This document shows positions 17,642 through 27,474 of a stretch of DNA of 64,000 nt, one piece after another; the stretch's first letter is position 1; the number at the start of each line of letters is the position of its first letter. A model generated the notes under the pieces. That model was not told where the DNA came from. It searched no databases and saw only the letters and a program-made list of their open reading frames with translations. Source of the stretch: Tianweitania sediminis (lineage in GTDB: Bacteria > Pseudomonadota > Alphaproteobacteria > Rhizobiales > Rhizobiaceae); NCBI RefSeq assembly GCF_017813335.1, contig NZ_JAGIYY010000012.1, positions 48,193 to 112,192 on the forward strand, in the 5' to 3' direction. The translations under genes and the position numbers were made by a program.

Positions 17642-18313
17642 ATGATCGTGATCGTTGATGAACGAGACCTCGTTAAAGAAGGGTATCAATCGCTCTTCGG
17701 ACGGGAAGGCATCGCAAGCGCCGGCTTCGGCTCGAAGGAATTCAGCGAATGGGTGGCGAGCGCCGCTGAATCCGACCTGAAGTCGGTGCGCGCGTTCCTC
17801 TTGGGCGAAGGTGCGGAAGACAAGGTTTCCCCGCGCAGCATCCGTAGCCGCACCAGCGCACCGGTAATCGCGCTGAGCGAACATCATTCCCTCGAAAACA
17901 CGCTTCGCCTGTTCGAAACCGGCGTCGACGACGTGATCCGCAAGCCGGTTCACATCCGCGAAATTCTTGCCCGTGTCGCTGCAATCCGCCGCCGGGTTCA
18001 GGATGAAGTCGCAAGCTACGCCGAGGTCGGTCCGATGCGCATCTACACCGATGGCCGGGATCCTGAAATCGACGGTGTTGCCCTCCCCTTGCCGCGCCGC
18101 GAGCGCCGCATCCTGGAATATCTCGCGAGCAATCGCGGCCGCCGTGTAACGAAGACCCAGGTCTTCAACGCCATCTACGGCTTGTTCGATGATGCGGTCG
18201 AGGAGAACGTGGTGGAAAGCCACATCTCCAAGCTGCGCAAGAAGCTGCGCGAAAAGCTTGGCTTCGATCCGATCGAGTCCAAGCGCTTCCTCGGTTACCA
18301 GCTGATGAGCTGA
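17642..18313 (+). CDS. rem: Rem, OmpR-type regulator of exponential-phase motility
   Basis: The 223-residue product has a receiver-like N-terminal half ([20 protein letters not shown] ... [20 protein letters not shown]) and a C-terminal winged helix of the OmpR class ([40 protein letters not shown]). S. meliloti Rem has the same layout and activates late flagellar genes. ATG 17642 is chosen over 17612 because it has a GGAAGGGG ribosome site 6 bases upstream and matches the expected N-terminus and length. The receiver half lacks an obvious acidic cluster, so control by phosphorylation is doubtful. Confidence 0.9.
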   Translation: MIVIVDERDLVKEGYQSLFGREGIASAGFGSKEFSEWVASAAESDLKSVRAFLLGEGAEDKVSPRSIRSRTSAPVIALSEHHSLENTLRLFETGVDDVIRKPVHIREILARVAAIRRRVQDEVASYAEVGPMRIYTDGRDPEIDGVALPLPRRERRILEYLASNRGRRVTKTQVFNAIYGLFDDAVEENVVESHISKLRKKLREKLGFDPIESKRFLGYQLMS

Positions 18314-18399
18314 TCCGGCAGGCGCTTGCCCGTCAGGTTCGCGCAAGCCGGCTGCCCTATCGTGAGACCGGGCGGAACTGCGGATCAGGGGATGCGGGC

Positions 18400-19683
18400 A
18401 TGAGCCTTTACGGAATGATGCGGACGGGCGTGTCGGGCATGTCTGCCCAAGCCAACCGATTGTCGACGGTCGCCGACAACATCGCGAACGCGAATACCAC
18501 CGGCTACAAGCGCTCCAAGACGGAGTTCTCCTCGCTCGTGGTGCCGAATACGCCGGGCTATTATAACTCCGGCGGCGTCAAAACATCCGTGCGCTACGAG
18601 GTGTCGAAGCAGGGCGTCCTGCAGTACACCACCTCCGGCAACGATCTTGCCATCAACGGCAACGGCTTCTTCATCGTCGAAAGCCCTAACGGCACCTCCA
18701 ACCTCGTGCGTGCCGGCTCCTTTGTGCCGGACGGGCAAGGTCGGTTGGTTAATGCGGCCGGGTTCTATCTGATGGGCTACAACTACGCCAATGGCGAGCC
18801 AAGCGCCGTCGCCAACGGCTTCAACGGCCTTGAAGTGGTGAACATCGGCGCCTACGAGCTTTCGGTAACGCCCTCGGACGCCGGCCTCATCCTGGCCAAT
18901 CTGCCAGCCACGGCGGCAGTGGTCGACGCAGCCCGACTCCCGTCCACCAATGCAGCGGATGCGAGCTATTCCGCGAAGTCCTCCGTCGTAGTTTACGACA
19001 ACCTGGGGTCGGAAATCCTGCTCGACGTCTTCCTCACCAAGACCGGTCCGGCTGCAGGGTCGCCGCCAGGTACGGAGCCGACCTGGGAAGTTGCCATCTA
19101 TAACCAGGCTGACGCGTCCGCGGACACCTCGTTTCCCTATTCCACGGGGCCGCTCGCAACCACGACACTGAACTTCAACCCCGCCAATGGACGCCTGACC
19201 GCGGCAAGCAATAGTGACATCGTTTTCGACATCCCAGGTGGACGCGAGTTCACGCTCGACCTGAAGAACCTGACGCAGCTTGCGACCTCCTTCGATCCGG
19301 AGATTCGCGCCAACGGCAACGGTCCGAGCCCAATCCAGAGCATCAACATCGGCGGCGACGGCATCGTTTCGGCGCAATACGAAAACGGAGAGCTGAAGGC
19401 GCTTTACCGCATCCCGCTCGCAAGCGTGCCGAGCCCCGACCAGCTCACGGTCATGCCGGGCAATGTGTACTCCCTGAGCCCCGAGTCCGGAGCCGTCCGT
19501 CTTGGCTTCCCGAATTCGACAGGCCTCGGCACGGTTGTGTCTGGCGCGCTCGAAGGCTCCAACGTCGATATCGCCGAAGAGCTGACCGACATGATCGAAT
19601 CGCAGCGCAACTACACGGCCAATTCCAAGGTGTTTCAGACCGGCTCGGACCTGCTCGATATCCTCGTCAACCTGAAGCGATAA
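18400..19683 (+). CDS. flgE: Flagellar hook protein FlgE
   Basis: The 427-residue hook subunit starts MSLYGMMRTGVSGMSAQANR, followed by NIANANTTGYKRSKTEFSSL, and ends with the hook/rod C-terminal helix (GSNVDIAEELTDMIESQRNY, VFQTGSDLLDILVNLKR). The middle carries the FlgE domains with NDLAINGNGFFIVESPNG. It follows rem and precedes flgK, the rhizobial order, consistent with Rem activating this late operon. Confidence 0.95.
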   Translation: MSLYGMMRTGVSGMSAQANRLSTVADNIANANTTGYKRSKTEFSSLVVPNTPGYYNSGGVKTSVRYEVSKQGVLQYTTSGNDLAINGNGFFIVESPNGTSNLVRAGSFVPDGQGRLVNAAGFYLMGYNYANGEPSAVANGFNGLEVVNIGAYELSVTPSDAGLILANLPATAAVVDAARLPSTNAADASYSAKSSVVVYDNLGSEILLDVFLTKTGPAAGSPPGTEPTWEVAIYNQADASADTSFPYSTGPLATTTLNFNPANGRLTAASNSDIVFDIPGGREFTLDLKNLTQLATSFDPEIRANGNGPSPIQSINIGGDGIVSAQYENGELKALYRIPLASVPSPDQLTVMPGNVYSLSPESGAVRLGFPNSTGLGTVVSGALEGSNVDIAEELTDMIESQRNYTANSKVFQTGSDLLDILVNLKR

Positions 19684-19701
19684 GGGCATCGGTAGGCTGA
19701 G

Positions 19702-21093
19702 ATGTCACTGACTTCCGCGCTAGGGATCGCACAACGCTCACTGCAAAACACGTCGCGCCAAACGAGTGTCGTTTCGCGCAACATCGCAGAACAGGGCAAT
19801 GCCGATTACACGCGCCGGACCGCCATCCTCGCCAGTACAGGTGGCAGCGGGGCACGCGTTGCAGATATCCAGCGCTCGACAAGCGAAGTCTTGTTCAAGC
19901 AGAACCTGGCCGCACTGTCCTCGGCTTCGGGACAGCAGGCTTTGCTCGATGGCCTCAACCAGCTTGCGACGGCAGTGAATGGCGCGTCCAACAACGCGAC
20001 CGTTTCGGCAGCATTTGGCGATCTGCAGGAAGCGCTTGCGCTTTATTCCGCTTCGCCAGCAAACCGCACCCTCGCCTTGAACGCCGTTGAAGCCGCGCGA
20101 AATCTTGTTTCTTCGCTGAACAATGCAACCCAAGCGGTGCAGACCTTCCGCGCGGACGCCGACAAGCAGATGGCGACGGCCGTGGGCGACCTCAACACGA
20201 TGCTTGCAGAGTTCCAGGAGCTCAACGCAACCATCGTCAACGGGACGCGGCTCGGAACAGATGTCAACGAAGCGCTCGACCGACGCGACGCCTTGTTGAA
20301 GCAGATTTCCGAGATCGTGCCGGTTTCAGCCCACAAGAGGGCCGATAACGACATCAGCCTGATCACCAAGGACGGCATCACGCTGTTCGACAAGGTTCCG
20401 CGCAAGGTGGCGTTTACGCCGACCACCGTCTACGACGCGTCACTGGGCGGAAACCCGATCTACATCGACGGCGTGGCACTATCGCAGGGCAGGACAGCGG
20501 AGTCTCCCGGCACGTTGGGCGCCTTGCTGCACCTGCGGGACGCAGTTGCCCCCACCATGCAGAACCAGCTCGACGACATGGCGCGAGCGGTTGTCACAGC
20601 CTTTTCGGAGGCAGGCTCCACCGGCCTTATGAACTGGGCGGGATCCGGCACGATGGCCAGCGCGGGCTTTGCCGGTGTGATCCGGAACGACGCTGCCTAC
20701 GACGTCAATGCCGGCGGAAACCCGGAACTGCTGCGCGGAGCAGGAACGGCAGCGTCCGATGGCACCCGCATTCAGGCATTTATCTCCAGGCTCGACGAAC
20801 CCGTCGCCTTTTCCGCTGCATCCGGGCTTGGCACCGCTGCCATGTCCCTGGGTGACTTCGCCAGCAGCTCGGTCGGCTGGCTCGAAGCTCAGCGCAGAAC
20901 TGCATCGGGAGCATTGGAAACAGCCGGCGCCCTGGCAACCCGGACGGCCGCGGCCTTGTCGAACGCCACCGGCGTCAACATGGACGAGGAGATGGCGCTG
21001 CTACTCGAACTGGAGCATTCCTATCAAGCCTCGGCGCGACTGATCAGAGCCGTGGATGAAATGCTGACCGCTTTGCTCGCGGCGGTGAACTGA
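19702..21093 (+). CDS. flgK: Hook-filament junction protein FlgK (HAP1)
   Basis: The 463-residue protein is the first hook-filament junction protein. It has the flg N-terminal helix (SLTSALGIAQRSLQNTSRQT), NIAEQGNADYTRRTAILA, ELNATIVNGTRLGTDVNEAL with LDRRDALLKQISEIVPV, and a C-terminal helix with GVNMDEEMALLLELEHSYQA. It lies 18 bases after flgE and 4 before flgL. Confidence 0.93.
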   Translation: MSLTSALGIAQRSLQNTSRQTSVVSRNIAEQGNADYTRRTAILASTGGSGARVADIQRSTSEVLFKQNLAALSSASGQQALLDGLNQLATAVNGASNNATVSAAFGDLQEALALYSASPANRTLALNAVEAARNLVSSLNNATQAVQTFRADADKQMATAVGDLNTMLAEFQELNATIVNGTRLGTDVNEALDRRDALLKQISEIVPVSAHKRADNDISLITKDGITLFDKVPRKVAFTPTTVYDASLGGNPIYIDGVALSQGRTAESPGTLGALLHLRDAVAPTMQNQLDDMARAVVTAFSEAGSTGLMNWAGSGTMASAGFAGVIRNDAAYDVNAGGNPELLRGAGTAASDGTRIQAFISRLDEPVAFSAASGLGTAAMSLGDFASSSVGWLEAQRRTASGALETAGALATRTAAALSNATGVNMDEEMALLLELEHSYQASARLIRAVDEMLTALLAAVN

Positions 21094-21097
21094 CGCC

Positions 21098-22147
21098 ATG
21101 AAAACGAGCTTCGTTTCCACTTCTGCTGTTAACCAGGCGCTGCGCTACCAGATGATGCGGCTGCAAAGCGATCTGGTGAAGGCGCAAACGGAGATGAGCT
21201 CCGGCAGTTTCGCCGATGCCGGCCTGCAGCTCGGATCGCGCACCGGACAAACCGTGTCCTTCCGCCGCGACATGGATCGTCTTGAAGCGATCGCCGATGC
21301 CAACAGCGTGGCGACAGCCCGCATGGCGGCGACGCAGAACGGCCTCAGCCAGATTACATCCGCAGCTCAAACCTACCTTTCGACCCTGACAGCCGCGGTT
21401 TCCGGCGACGCCAACGCGAAGATCACCAGCGCGGATGCCACCGCCGCCTTCACGTCGCTGCGCGATGTGGTGAATGGCAGTCTCAACGGGGAATACATTT
21501 TTGCCGGCGTCAGCACGGACGTGAAGCCGCTCGCCGACTTCAGCGATCCTGCTTCTACGTCCCGCATGGCTTTCGACGCTGCGTTTACGGCGCAGTTCGG
21601 CTTCTCCATCACGGATCCGCAGGCAGCGACCATCTCGGCCGGCGCGTTGGAGGCCTTCATCGATGGGCCGGTCAACGACTTGTTTCTGGGAAGCGGCTGG
21701 GAAGGCACGTCATCCTTTGCCTCTAACCAAACGATCACCAGCCGCATCACCATGACGGACACCGCGCAAACGTCCCTCAGCGCGAATGCAGCCGGCATCC
21801 GTAAGCTCGCGATGTCGACCGCCCTGGCGCAGGCGCTGCTCGAAGGACCCTTGAACGACAGCGCACGCCAGCTTGTTGCCGAAAGGGGCGCGTCGCTGGT
21901 TGGCAGCGCGATCGCCGATATCGCCAACGCGCAATCCGAAATCGGCGTCACGCAGCAACGGGTTGCCCGCGCCAACGAGCGTATCGAGATGCAGGTCAGC
22001 CTGTTCAAGACGGGTCTGCAGGAACTCGAGGGGGTCGACCCCTATGAGGCTCAGACACGCGTGACGAACCTGCTGACGCAGATCGAAACCTCGTATGCCC
22101 TGACAGCCCGCATCCAGCAGCTTAGCCTGCTCAACTACCTGCCCTGA
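21098..22147 (+). CDS. flgL: Hook-filament junction protein FlgL (HAP3)
   Basis: The 349-residue protein has flagellin-like coiled ends: NQALRYQMMRLQSDLVKAQT with SGSFADAGLQLGSRTGQT near the N-terminus, and a C-terminus with YEAQTRVTNLLTQIETSYAL and LSLLNYLP. The NGEYIFAG motif near residue 130 is typical of FlgL. It joins FlgK to the filament. It is directly downstream of flgK. Confidence 0.93.
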   Translation: MKTSFVSTSAVNQALRYQMMRLQSDLVKAQTEMSSGSFADAGLQLGSRTGQTVSFRRDMDRLEAIADANSVATARMAATQNGLSQITSAAQTYLSTLTAAVSGDANAKITSADATAAFTSLRDVVNGSLNGEYIFAGVSTDVKPLADFSDPASTSRMAFDAAFTAQFGFSITDPQAATISAGALEAFIDGPVNDLFLGSGWEGTSSFASNQTITSRITMTDTAQTSLSANAAGIRKLAMSTALAQALLEGPLNDSARQLVAERGASLVGSAIADIANAQSEIGVTQQRVARANERIEMQVSLFKTGLQELEGVDPYEAQTRVTNLLTQIETSYALTARIQQLSLLNYLP

Positions 22148-22164
22148 CCACGCACGGGAACACG

Positions 22165-22512
22165 ATGTACCAATTCAGCTATGCCGAGATCCAATCCGAC
22201 TCCGTGGCAGACTCGCGCGACCGCGAACGCCAGCTGCTGTCGCGATCGATCGATCTCCTTCGTGACGCGCGGACGGCAGGTGCGCAAAGTCATCAGTCGA
22301 CGGAAGCGATCCTCTTTCTCAACCGCGTTTGGACCACCTTTGTGGAAGATCTCGGCAACCCCGAGAACTCCCTGCCGAAGGAACTCCGCGCCAACCTGAT
22401 CTCGATTGGGCTTTGGCTCCTGCGGGAAGCGGAAGAAGTGCGTCAGGGCCGTTCTCAGAATTTCGACGGACTGATCGACGTGTCGCAGATCATTCGGGAT
22501 GGGATCCAATGA
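22165..22512 (+). CDS. flaF: Flagellin biosynthesis regulator FlaF
   Basis: The 115-residue protein shows the FlaF pattern: MYQFSYAEIQ start, RDRERQLLSRSIDLLRDAR, NRVWTTFVEDLGNPENSLPK and LRANLISIGLWLLREAEEVR. In Alphaproteobacteria FlaF is needed for flagellin production and export and works with FlbT. Its stop overlaps the flbT start by four bases. Confidence 0.93.
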   Translation: MYQFSYAEIQSDSVADSRDRERQLLSRSIDLLRDARTAGAQSHQSTEAILFLNRVWTTFVEDLGNPENSLPKELRANLISIGLWLLREAEEVRQGRSQNFDGLIDVSQIIRDGIQ

Positions 22513-22943
22513 AAAGCAAGCTGAAGATTGCGCTGAAGCCGGGGGAAAAGATCTACGTCAACGGCGCTGTGATCAGCGTCGACAGGAAGGTCTCGCTGGA
22601 ATTTCTCAACGATGTACAGTTTCTTCTGCAAAACCATGTGATGCAGCCGGAAGACGCGACATCACCCCTGCGGCAGCTTTACTTTATCGTGCAGATCATC
22701 CTGATGAACCCGGACGATGCCGCGCAGGCACGCGATCTGTTTCGCAACTCGCTCCCGATTCTTCTCGATACCTTCACCTCGGAAAGCATCCGCTCGACGC
22801 TGAAGGACGTGGATCGCATGGTTGCGGAAGGCGAGACCTTTGAGGCGCTGCGGACGATCCGCGGCCTCTTCGGAGAGGAAGTCGGGATATTGAAGGGCAC
22901 GGATCAGCGCGCCGAAATGGCACCCTTGGAGGCGGCAGAATGA
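22509..22943 (+). CDS. flbT: Post-transcriptional flagellin repressor FlbT
   Basis: The 144-residue protein has the FlbT signature LKIALKPGEKIYVNGAVI, VSLEFLNDVQFLLQNHVMQP and RQLYFIVQIILMNPDDA. In Caulobacter FlbT binds the 5' leader of flagellin mRNA and destabilises it until the hook is complete. In this window both flagellin genes have a similar hairpin leader (8560-8639 and 9680-9749), the obvious candidate targets. ATG 22509 is chosen because it overlaps the flaF stop and gives the family N-terminus. Confidence 0.93.
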   Translation: MKSKLKIALKPGEKIYVNGAVISVDRKVSLEFLNDVQFLLQNHVMQPEDATSPLRQLYFIVQIILMNPDDAAQARDLFRNSLPILLDTFTSESIRSTLKDVDRMVAEGETFEALRTIRGLFGEEVGILKGTDQRAEMAPLEAAE

Positions 22944-23350
22944 CCTTGGCCATTACCCCGCAACTGCCTCCGGCCGATGCCGTCATCCCGACCGCCGAAA
23001 ACAAGGGCGCTACCAAGGCAAATGTCGATTACCAGTCGTTCCTGAAGCTGCTTGTTGCAGAAATGAAGCATCAGGACCCCACCAATCCGATGGATTCTAC
23101 GCAATATGTTTCGCAGCTTGCGAATTTCAGCCAAGTGGAACAGGCGATCCAGACAAACACCAAGCTGACGCAGATCATGCAGGCTTCATCGCTCGCGCAG
23201 GCCGACACCATCATCGGCCGCACCGTCACTTCGCCCGATGGGGGAGTGTCCGGCGTGGTGACGGAAGTGAAGCTTGGCGCAACCAACATCACGGCAGTTC
23301 TGAAGGACGGCTCGGAGGTCGTGATTGGCCCGGGCGTGACGGTCAAATAG
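22940..23350 (+). CDS. flgD: Flagellar hook capping protein FlgD (short form)
   Basis: The 136-residue protein carries the FlgD N-terminal hallmark YQSFLKLLVAEMKHQDPTNP MDS and FSQVEQAIQTN, then a short C-terminus with ADTIIGRTVTSPDGGVSGVV. It lacks the Tudor/FnIII hook-cap domains of the 230-residue enteric protein, as is usual in rhizobia. FlgD caps the growing hook. The start overlaps flbT. Confidence 0.9.
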   Translation: MTLAITPQLPPADAVIPTAENKGATKANVDYQSFLKLLVAEMKHQDPTNPMDSTQYVSQLANFSQVEQAIQTNTKLTQIMQASSLAQADTIIGRTVTSPDGGVSGVVTEVKLGATNITAVLKDGSEVVIGPGVTVK

Positions 23351-23354
23351 CGCC

Positions 23355-23621
23355 ATGAACGAAGCCGACGCACTGGACATCGCTCAGTTTGCCATCTGGA
23401 CCGTACTGACGGCTTCGGCGCCGGCCGTGATTGTTGCTATGGTGGTTGGCATCGCGATTGCCCTCGTGCAGGCACTCACCCAGGTGCAGGAAATCACCCT
23501 CACCTTTGTTCCCAAGATCATTGCCATTCTGATCGTGGTGTCGCTGTCGGGACCCTTTATTGGCGGCCAGATTTCCGCCTTCACGACGGTGGTGTTCGAG
23601 CGCGTTGAAACGGGCTTCTAA
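23355..23621 (+). CDS. fliQ: Flagellar export gate protein FliQ
   Basis: The 88-residue protein has two hydrophobic helices and the family core VGIAIALVQALTQVQEITLT and FVPKIIAILIVVSLSGPFIG. It is a subunit of the FliPQR export gate. In related genomes flhA and fliR usually follow immediately. Here a beta-lactamase gene starts on the very next base after the stop codon. Confidence 0.94.
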   Translation: MNEADALDIAQFAIWTVLTASAPAVIVAMVVGIAIALVQALTQVQEITLTFVPKIIAILIVVSLSGPFIGGQISAFTTVVFERVETGF

Positions 23622-24449
23622 ATGAGAACGCCAAAGCTCCCGACGTTCTTTTTGGCCGCCGCTGCGGCCTTGCTGCTTGGCTCGGGTCAGTCCGCCGAAG
23701 CGCGGATGATCTGCACGATTGTCGCGGACGCCGCCACAAGCGAGATCCTGACGGAAGAAGGCGATTGCCAAACCCGTGTTACGCCGGCGTCCACCTTCAA
23801 GATTGCCCTAGCGGTGATGGGTTTTGATGCCGGCGTGTTGAAGAGCACCAGCGCGCCGACCTGGGAATGGAAAGAGGGCGACCCGGATTGGGGTGGCGCT
23901 GCCTGGCGCCGACCGACAGATCCCGCCGCTTGGATGAAGCATTCGGTGGTCTGGTACTCCCAACGCATCACGCCTGTGATCGGCGCGGCTGAACTGAGCC
24001 GCTATTCGAAGGCCTTCGGCTACGGCAATGCCGATTTCACCGGCGACCCCGGCAAGAACAATGGTCTGGAGCGCGCCTGGATAAGCTCGTCGCTAAAGAT
24101 CTCCCCTCGGGAACAAGTCGCCTTTCTGACGCGCCTGCTGAACGGGAAGCTTTCGGTCACCGAGCAGGCGGTCGCGAACACTCGGGCGATCGTTGAGGAA
24201 GCGGATGTCGGCGGCGGCTGGCGCTTGTGGGGCAAAACCGGTGGTGCCTTTCCGCGGAAGGCGAATGGAGAGTTTGATCGCGCGCAGGGTTGGGGCTGGT
24301 TTGTCGGCTGGGCCGAGCAGAAAAACCGCAGGCTGGTGTTTGCCCGTTTGATTCAGGGAGAACGGGAGCCCGGACTCTCGCCCGGTCGCCTCGCCAAGGC
24401 GCAGCTCTTGAAAGAATGGCCAAAACGAGCTGCCCAACTCGCGCGCTGA
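23622..24449 (+). CDS. Class D (OXA-type) beta-lactamase inside the flagellar locus
   Basis: The 275-residue precursor has a signal peptide (FFLAAAAALLLGSGQSAEA) and all class D motifs: STFK near residue 57 (acylated Ser and carbamylated Lys), SVVWYS near 108, YGN near 134, WGKTG near 205 and GWGWFVGWAE near 225. It should hydrolyse beta-lactams in the periplasm, although a penicillin-interacting peptidoglycan role cannot be excluded. Its ATG directly follows the fliQ stop (TAAATG), so it is very probably co-transcribed with the flagellar genes. Codon use looks like the neighbours, with no mobile element nearby. Confidence 0.9.
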   Translation: MRTPKLPTFFLAAAAALLLGSGQSAEARMICTIVADAATSEILTEEGDCQTRVTPASTFKIALAVMGFDAGVLKSTSAPTWEWKEGDPDWGGAAWRRPTDPAAWMKHSVVWYSQRITPVIGAAELSRYSKAFGYGNADFTGDPGKNNGLERAWISSSLKISPREQVAFLTRLLNGKLSVTEQAVANTRAIVEEADVGGGWRLWGKTGGAFPRKANGEFDRAQGWGWFVGWAEQKNRRLVFARLIQGEREPGLSPGRLAKAQLLKEWPKRAAQLAR

Positions 24450-24464
24450 AGCAGTGAGGAGCAG

Positions 24465-24767
24465 CTAAAAGACACCGACGGCAAGGTGAGCCCAGACTGC
24501 GAGCAACACGGCCACCAGAAGCAGAGCTGTCAGGGTTGCCGCGCCTTGGCTTCGAATGGTGCGGCCAGCAATCTCCAAAGCGACGCCCGTTCCGCCAAGC
24601 AGGAGCGCAGCATGGAGGAAGTCGGAAAATCCCCAATTCACTTCATTCGTGAATGGCATCGCGGCAAGCGGAAGCCCCAGCGCGAAAGCAGCAACCGCCC
24701 AATAAGCACGCCGCACACGCGGTATCGAACCTGTTGGGCGTGTAGCAGAATGCCCTGTTCCGTACAT
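24465..24767 (-). CDS. Small integral membrane protein, unknown function
   Basis: The 100-residue protein has a basic N-terminus (SIPRVRRAYW) and about three membrane segments (YWAVAAFALGLPLAAMPF; FLHAALLLGGTGVALEI; ATLTALLLVAVLLAVWAHLA). The ATG at 24767 has a strong AGGAGGT ribosome site. I do not recognise a family. It lies between the beta-lactamase and flhA on the opposite strand, and downstream of a bidirectional terminator. Confidence 0.65.
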   Translation of the reverse strand: MYGTGHSATRPTGSIPRVRRAYWAVAAFALGLPLAAMPFTNEVNWGFSDFLHAALLLGGTGVALEIAGRTIRSQGAATLTALLLVAVLLAVWAHLAVGVF

Positions 24768-24809
24768 TTCCGACCTCCTAACCGTTGTTCAGCGACAAGC
24801 ACCAAAACT

Positions 24810-24840
24810 AAAAAAGGCCCGCACTTGCGGGCCTTTTTTA
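24810..24840. terminator. Bidirectional intrinsic terminator
   Basis: The near-perfect inverted repeat AAAAAAGGCCCGCA / GCGGGCCTTTTTT has a 3-5 base loop, with an A run on one side and a T run on the other, so it works on both strands. It ends transcription of the minus-strand gene at 24856-25191. Confidence 0.9.
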
Positions 24841-24855
24841 GGCAATTGCCGTTAA

Positions 24856-25191
24856 TCAGATTTCCGGGCAGCCCGGCGCATTGGCGAAGCGGATCGTTTC
24901 CACGCCGCGACGCGTGTCGCCTTCAACAGTGATGCTGCGCGACGTCACGCGGATCACTTCCGGGTCACGCAGTCCTTCCTCGCGGGCTGCAGCGCGAGCT
25001 TCACGCTCCGAGCAGCCGCCGCGGCGGGCGTCACGACGATCGCGGTCACGATCGCGATCGCGCTGGACCGGCTTGATACCGTCCGGGCCGATCTGCAGTT
25101 CAAGTCCCTGGGCAAACGCCGATGAAACGCCGGCAAATGAACCCATTGCGACCGCCAGGGCGAGCCCAGCGGATGTCATCACCTTACGCAT
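24856..25191 (-). CDS. Small exported protein with an Asp-Arg repeat
   Basis: The 111-residue precursor has a clear signal peptide (SAGLALAVAMGSFAGVSSAFA) and a mature part with the charged repeat QRDRDRDRDRRDARRGGCSE, then EREARAAAREEGLRDPEVIR and RFANAPGCPEI. Two cysteines could form a disulfide. ATG 25189-25191 is chosen because an AGGAG lies 7 bases upstream. I do not know its function. It is transcribed away from flhA. Confidence 0.7.
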   Translation of the reverse strand: MRKVMTSAGLALAVAMGSFAGVSSAFAQGLELQIGPDGIKPVQRDRDRDRDRRDARRGGCSEREARAAAREEGLRDPEVIRVTSRSITVEGDTRRGVETIRFANAPGCPEI

Positions 25192-25383
25192 TGTTCTTCT
25201 CCTAGGCACGAAGCCATCTGATTGATCTTGGCTGCTTAAGTCTTCAAACCAAAGACTGTTCCTTCACGAAGTGCAGAGTTGATCAACCAGCGCGTCGGCA
25301 ACTCAGCCGCCGCCCGGCTCCGCGCAAGTTTAGGGTCCTAGAACAGCGTGCGATGGCGCAACAACCAACGCCGGGGCACGCGC

Positions 25384-27474
25384 ATGGCACTCACAGAAAC
25401 GGCAGCATTGCCCCAGATAAAGAGCCGGGGCCGCGACGTCGCCTTTGCTGCCGGCATTATCGTCATTCTGGCGATCCTGTTTCTGCCGATCCCTGCTTTT
25501 CTGATCGACATCGGCATTGCCTTTTCGATCGCCGTCTCGGTCCTGATCCTGATGGTGGCGCTGTGGATCCAGCGCCCGCTGGATTTCTCGTCTTTTCCGA
25601 CCGTGCTCCTGATCGTCACGATGTTGCGCTTGTCGCTGAACATCGCCACCACGCGTGTGATCCTGACCCATGGCAGCGAGGGCACAAACGCCGCCGGCTA
25701 TGTCATCGGCGGCTTTTCCAATCTCGTCATGGGTGGCGACTTCGTTATCGGCCTGATCGTCTTCCTGATCCTGATCGTGGTGAACTTCATCGTGATTACC
25801 AAGGGTTCGACCCGCATCGCCGAAGTAGGCGCGCGCTTCACCCTTGACGCCATCCCCGGCAAGCAAATGTCGATCGACGCGGATTTGTCTGCAGGCCTCA
25901 TCGACGAGAAGCAGGCGCAACTACGTCGCCGTGAACTGGAGGAAGAAAGCTCATTCTTCGGTTCGATGGACGGTGCCTCCAAATTCGTCCGCGGTGACGC
26001 CATTGCCGGCCTGATCATCACCGCCATTAACGTCGTCGGCGGCATCGCCATCGGCTATGCGCGGCACAGCATGGAGATGGGCGAAGCCGCCGATGTCTTC
26101 GTGAAGCTTTCGGTTGGCGATGGTCTGGTGACGCAGATCCCTGCCCTGATCGTGTCCCTCGCCGCCGGCCTGCTTGTCTCCAAGGGCGGAACGCGCGGCT
26201 CAACCAACCAGGCTGTCTTCGGCCAGTTGAGTGCCTATCCCCGCGCCCTTTGGGTGGCGGCCAGCCTGCTTGTTGTTCTTGGCCTCATGCCCGGCCTGCC
26301 CGCCTTCCCCTTTCTTGTTCTGGCAGCGGCGATGGCCTCGATTGCCTATTTCATCCCTCAGCGGGCAGCCCAACGCGCTGCGGCCGCCGAAGCGGTCGAA
26401 CGTCAAAAGGAGGTCACCAAGGAAGAAGAAGAGCGTCATTCGGTCAAGAATTCGCTGAAAACAGCCGAGATCGAACTCCTGATCGGCAAGCAGCTTTCCA
26501 CCAAGCTTCTGCCCTCGCATCAGGAACTCGCCTTCCGCATGGGCAAGATGCGCAAGAAATTTGCTTCGCAATACGGTTTCGTGGTGCCGGAAGTGAAGGT
26601 GACCGATGACTTCTCGATTCCACCCAAGTCCTACCAGATCAAGATCCACGGCACCGTGGTCGCCGAATACCAGATGCGGGTCGGTGAACTGATGGTCCTG
26701 CTGGGCGGCAATGCCGAGCCGCCGGAGTTCCCCGGCGAAGAAATCAAGGAGCCGGCCTTCGGCATGCGCGCTTTCTCGGTACCGGAACTCTTTGCCGAAG
26801 ACCTCAAGCGCGACGGCTTCGCCTTCGCCGACAACATGTCGGTGCTCTTGACGCATCTGTCTGAGGTCATTCGCAACAACCTGCCGCAGCTCCTGTCCTA
26901 TAAGGACATGAAGGCGCTGATCGACCGCCAGGATCCCGAATACAAGAAGCTTGCGGATGACATCTGCACCTCCAACCTGTCCTACCCCGGCCTACAGGCG
27001 GTTCTGAAGCTGCTGCTGGCAGAACGCGTTTCGATCCGCAATCTCCACCTCATCATCGAAGCCATTGCCGAGATCGCACCGCATGTCCGGCGCACGGAAC
27101 AGATCGTCGAGCATGTTCGCATCCGCATGGCCCAGCAGATCTGCGGCGACTTGACTGAAGGCGGCGTGCTCAAGGTGCTTCGGCTCGGCAACCGCTGGGA
27201 CCTCGTGTTCCACCAGAGCCTGAAGCGAGACGCCAAAGGCGAGATCCGGGAGTTCGATATCGATCCGCGGCTTTTGGAAGAGTTCGGCCAAGACTCGGCC
27301 AAGGCAATCCGCCAGCACCACGAAAACGGTGAGCGCTTCGTGATCGTCACGGCGCCTGACGCCCGTCCTTACGTGCGCATGATTATCGAGCGCTTGTTCC
27401 CCACGCTGCCTGTGCTCAGCCACGTGGAGATTGCCAAGGGCGTTGAGATACGGGTGCTCGGGGCCGTCGCTTGA
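25384..27474 (+). CDS. flhA: Flagellar export apparatus protein FlhA
   Basis: The 696-residue protein is the large export-gate subunit. Its N-terminal half has about eight membrane segments ([20 protein letters not shown] ... [14 protein letters not shown]) with the conserved [16 protein letters not shown] block ([20 protein letters not shown]) and [16 protein letters not shown]. The cytoplasmic half includes the docking domain for chaperone-substrate complexes. ATG 25384 gives the usual N-terminus, while a GTG at 25348 would add 12 residues. The 3' end overlaps fliR. Confidence 0.95.
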   Translation: MALTETAALPQIKSRGRDVAFAAGIIVILAILFLPIPAFLIDIGIAFSIAVSVLILMVALWIQRPLDFSSFPTVLLIVTMLRLSLNIATTRVILTHGSEGTNAAGYVIGGFSNLVMGGDFVIGLIVFLILIVVNFIVITKGSTRIAEVGARFTLDAIPGKQMSIDADLSAGLIDEKQAQLRRRELEEESSFFGSMDGASKFVRGDAIAGLIITAINVVGGIAIGYARHSMEMGEAADVFVKLSVGDGLVTQIPALIVSLAAGLLVSKGGTRGSTNQAVFGQLSAYPRALWVAASLLVVLGLMPGLPAFPFLVLAAAMASIAYFIPQRAAQRAAAAEAVERQKEVTKEEEERHSVKNSLKTAEIELLIGKQLSTKLLPSHQELAFRMGKMRKKFASQYGFVVPEVKVTDDFSIPPKSYQIKIHGTVVAEYQMRVGELMVLLGGNAEPPEFPGEEIKEPAFGMRAFSVPELFAEDLKRDGFAFADNMSVLLTHLSEVIRNNLPQLLSYKDMKALIDRQDPEYKKLADDICTSNLSYPGLQAVLKLLLAERVSIRNLHLIIEAIAEIAPHVRRTEQIVEHVRIRMAQQICGDLTEGGVLKVLRLGNRWDLVFHQSLKRDAKGEIREFDIDPRLLEEFGQDSAKAIRQHHENGERFVIVTAPDARPYVRMIIERLFPTLPVLSHVEIAKGVEIRVLGAVA

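Noticed and set aside
24995..25070. Short GATCGC-rich repeats that might be a direct-repeat or CRISPR-like array
   Set aside because: They encode the Asp-Arg repeat of the small exported protein; no unique spacers or regular period.
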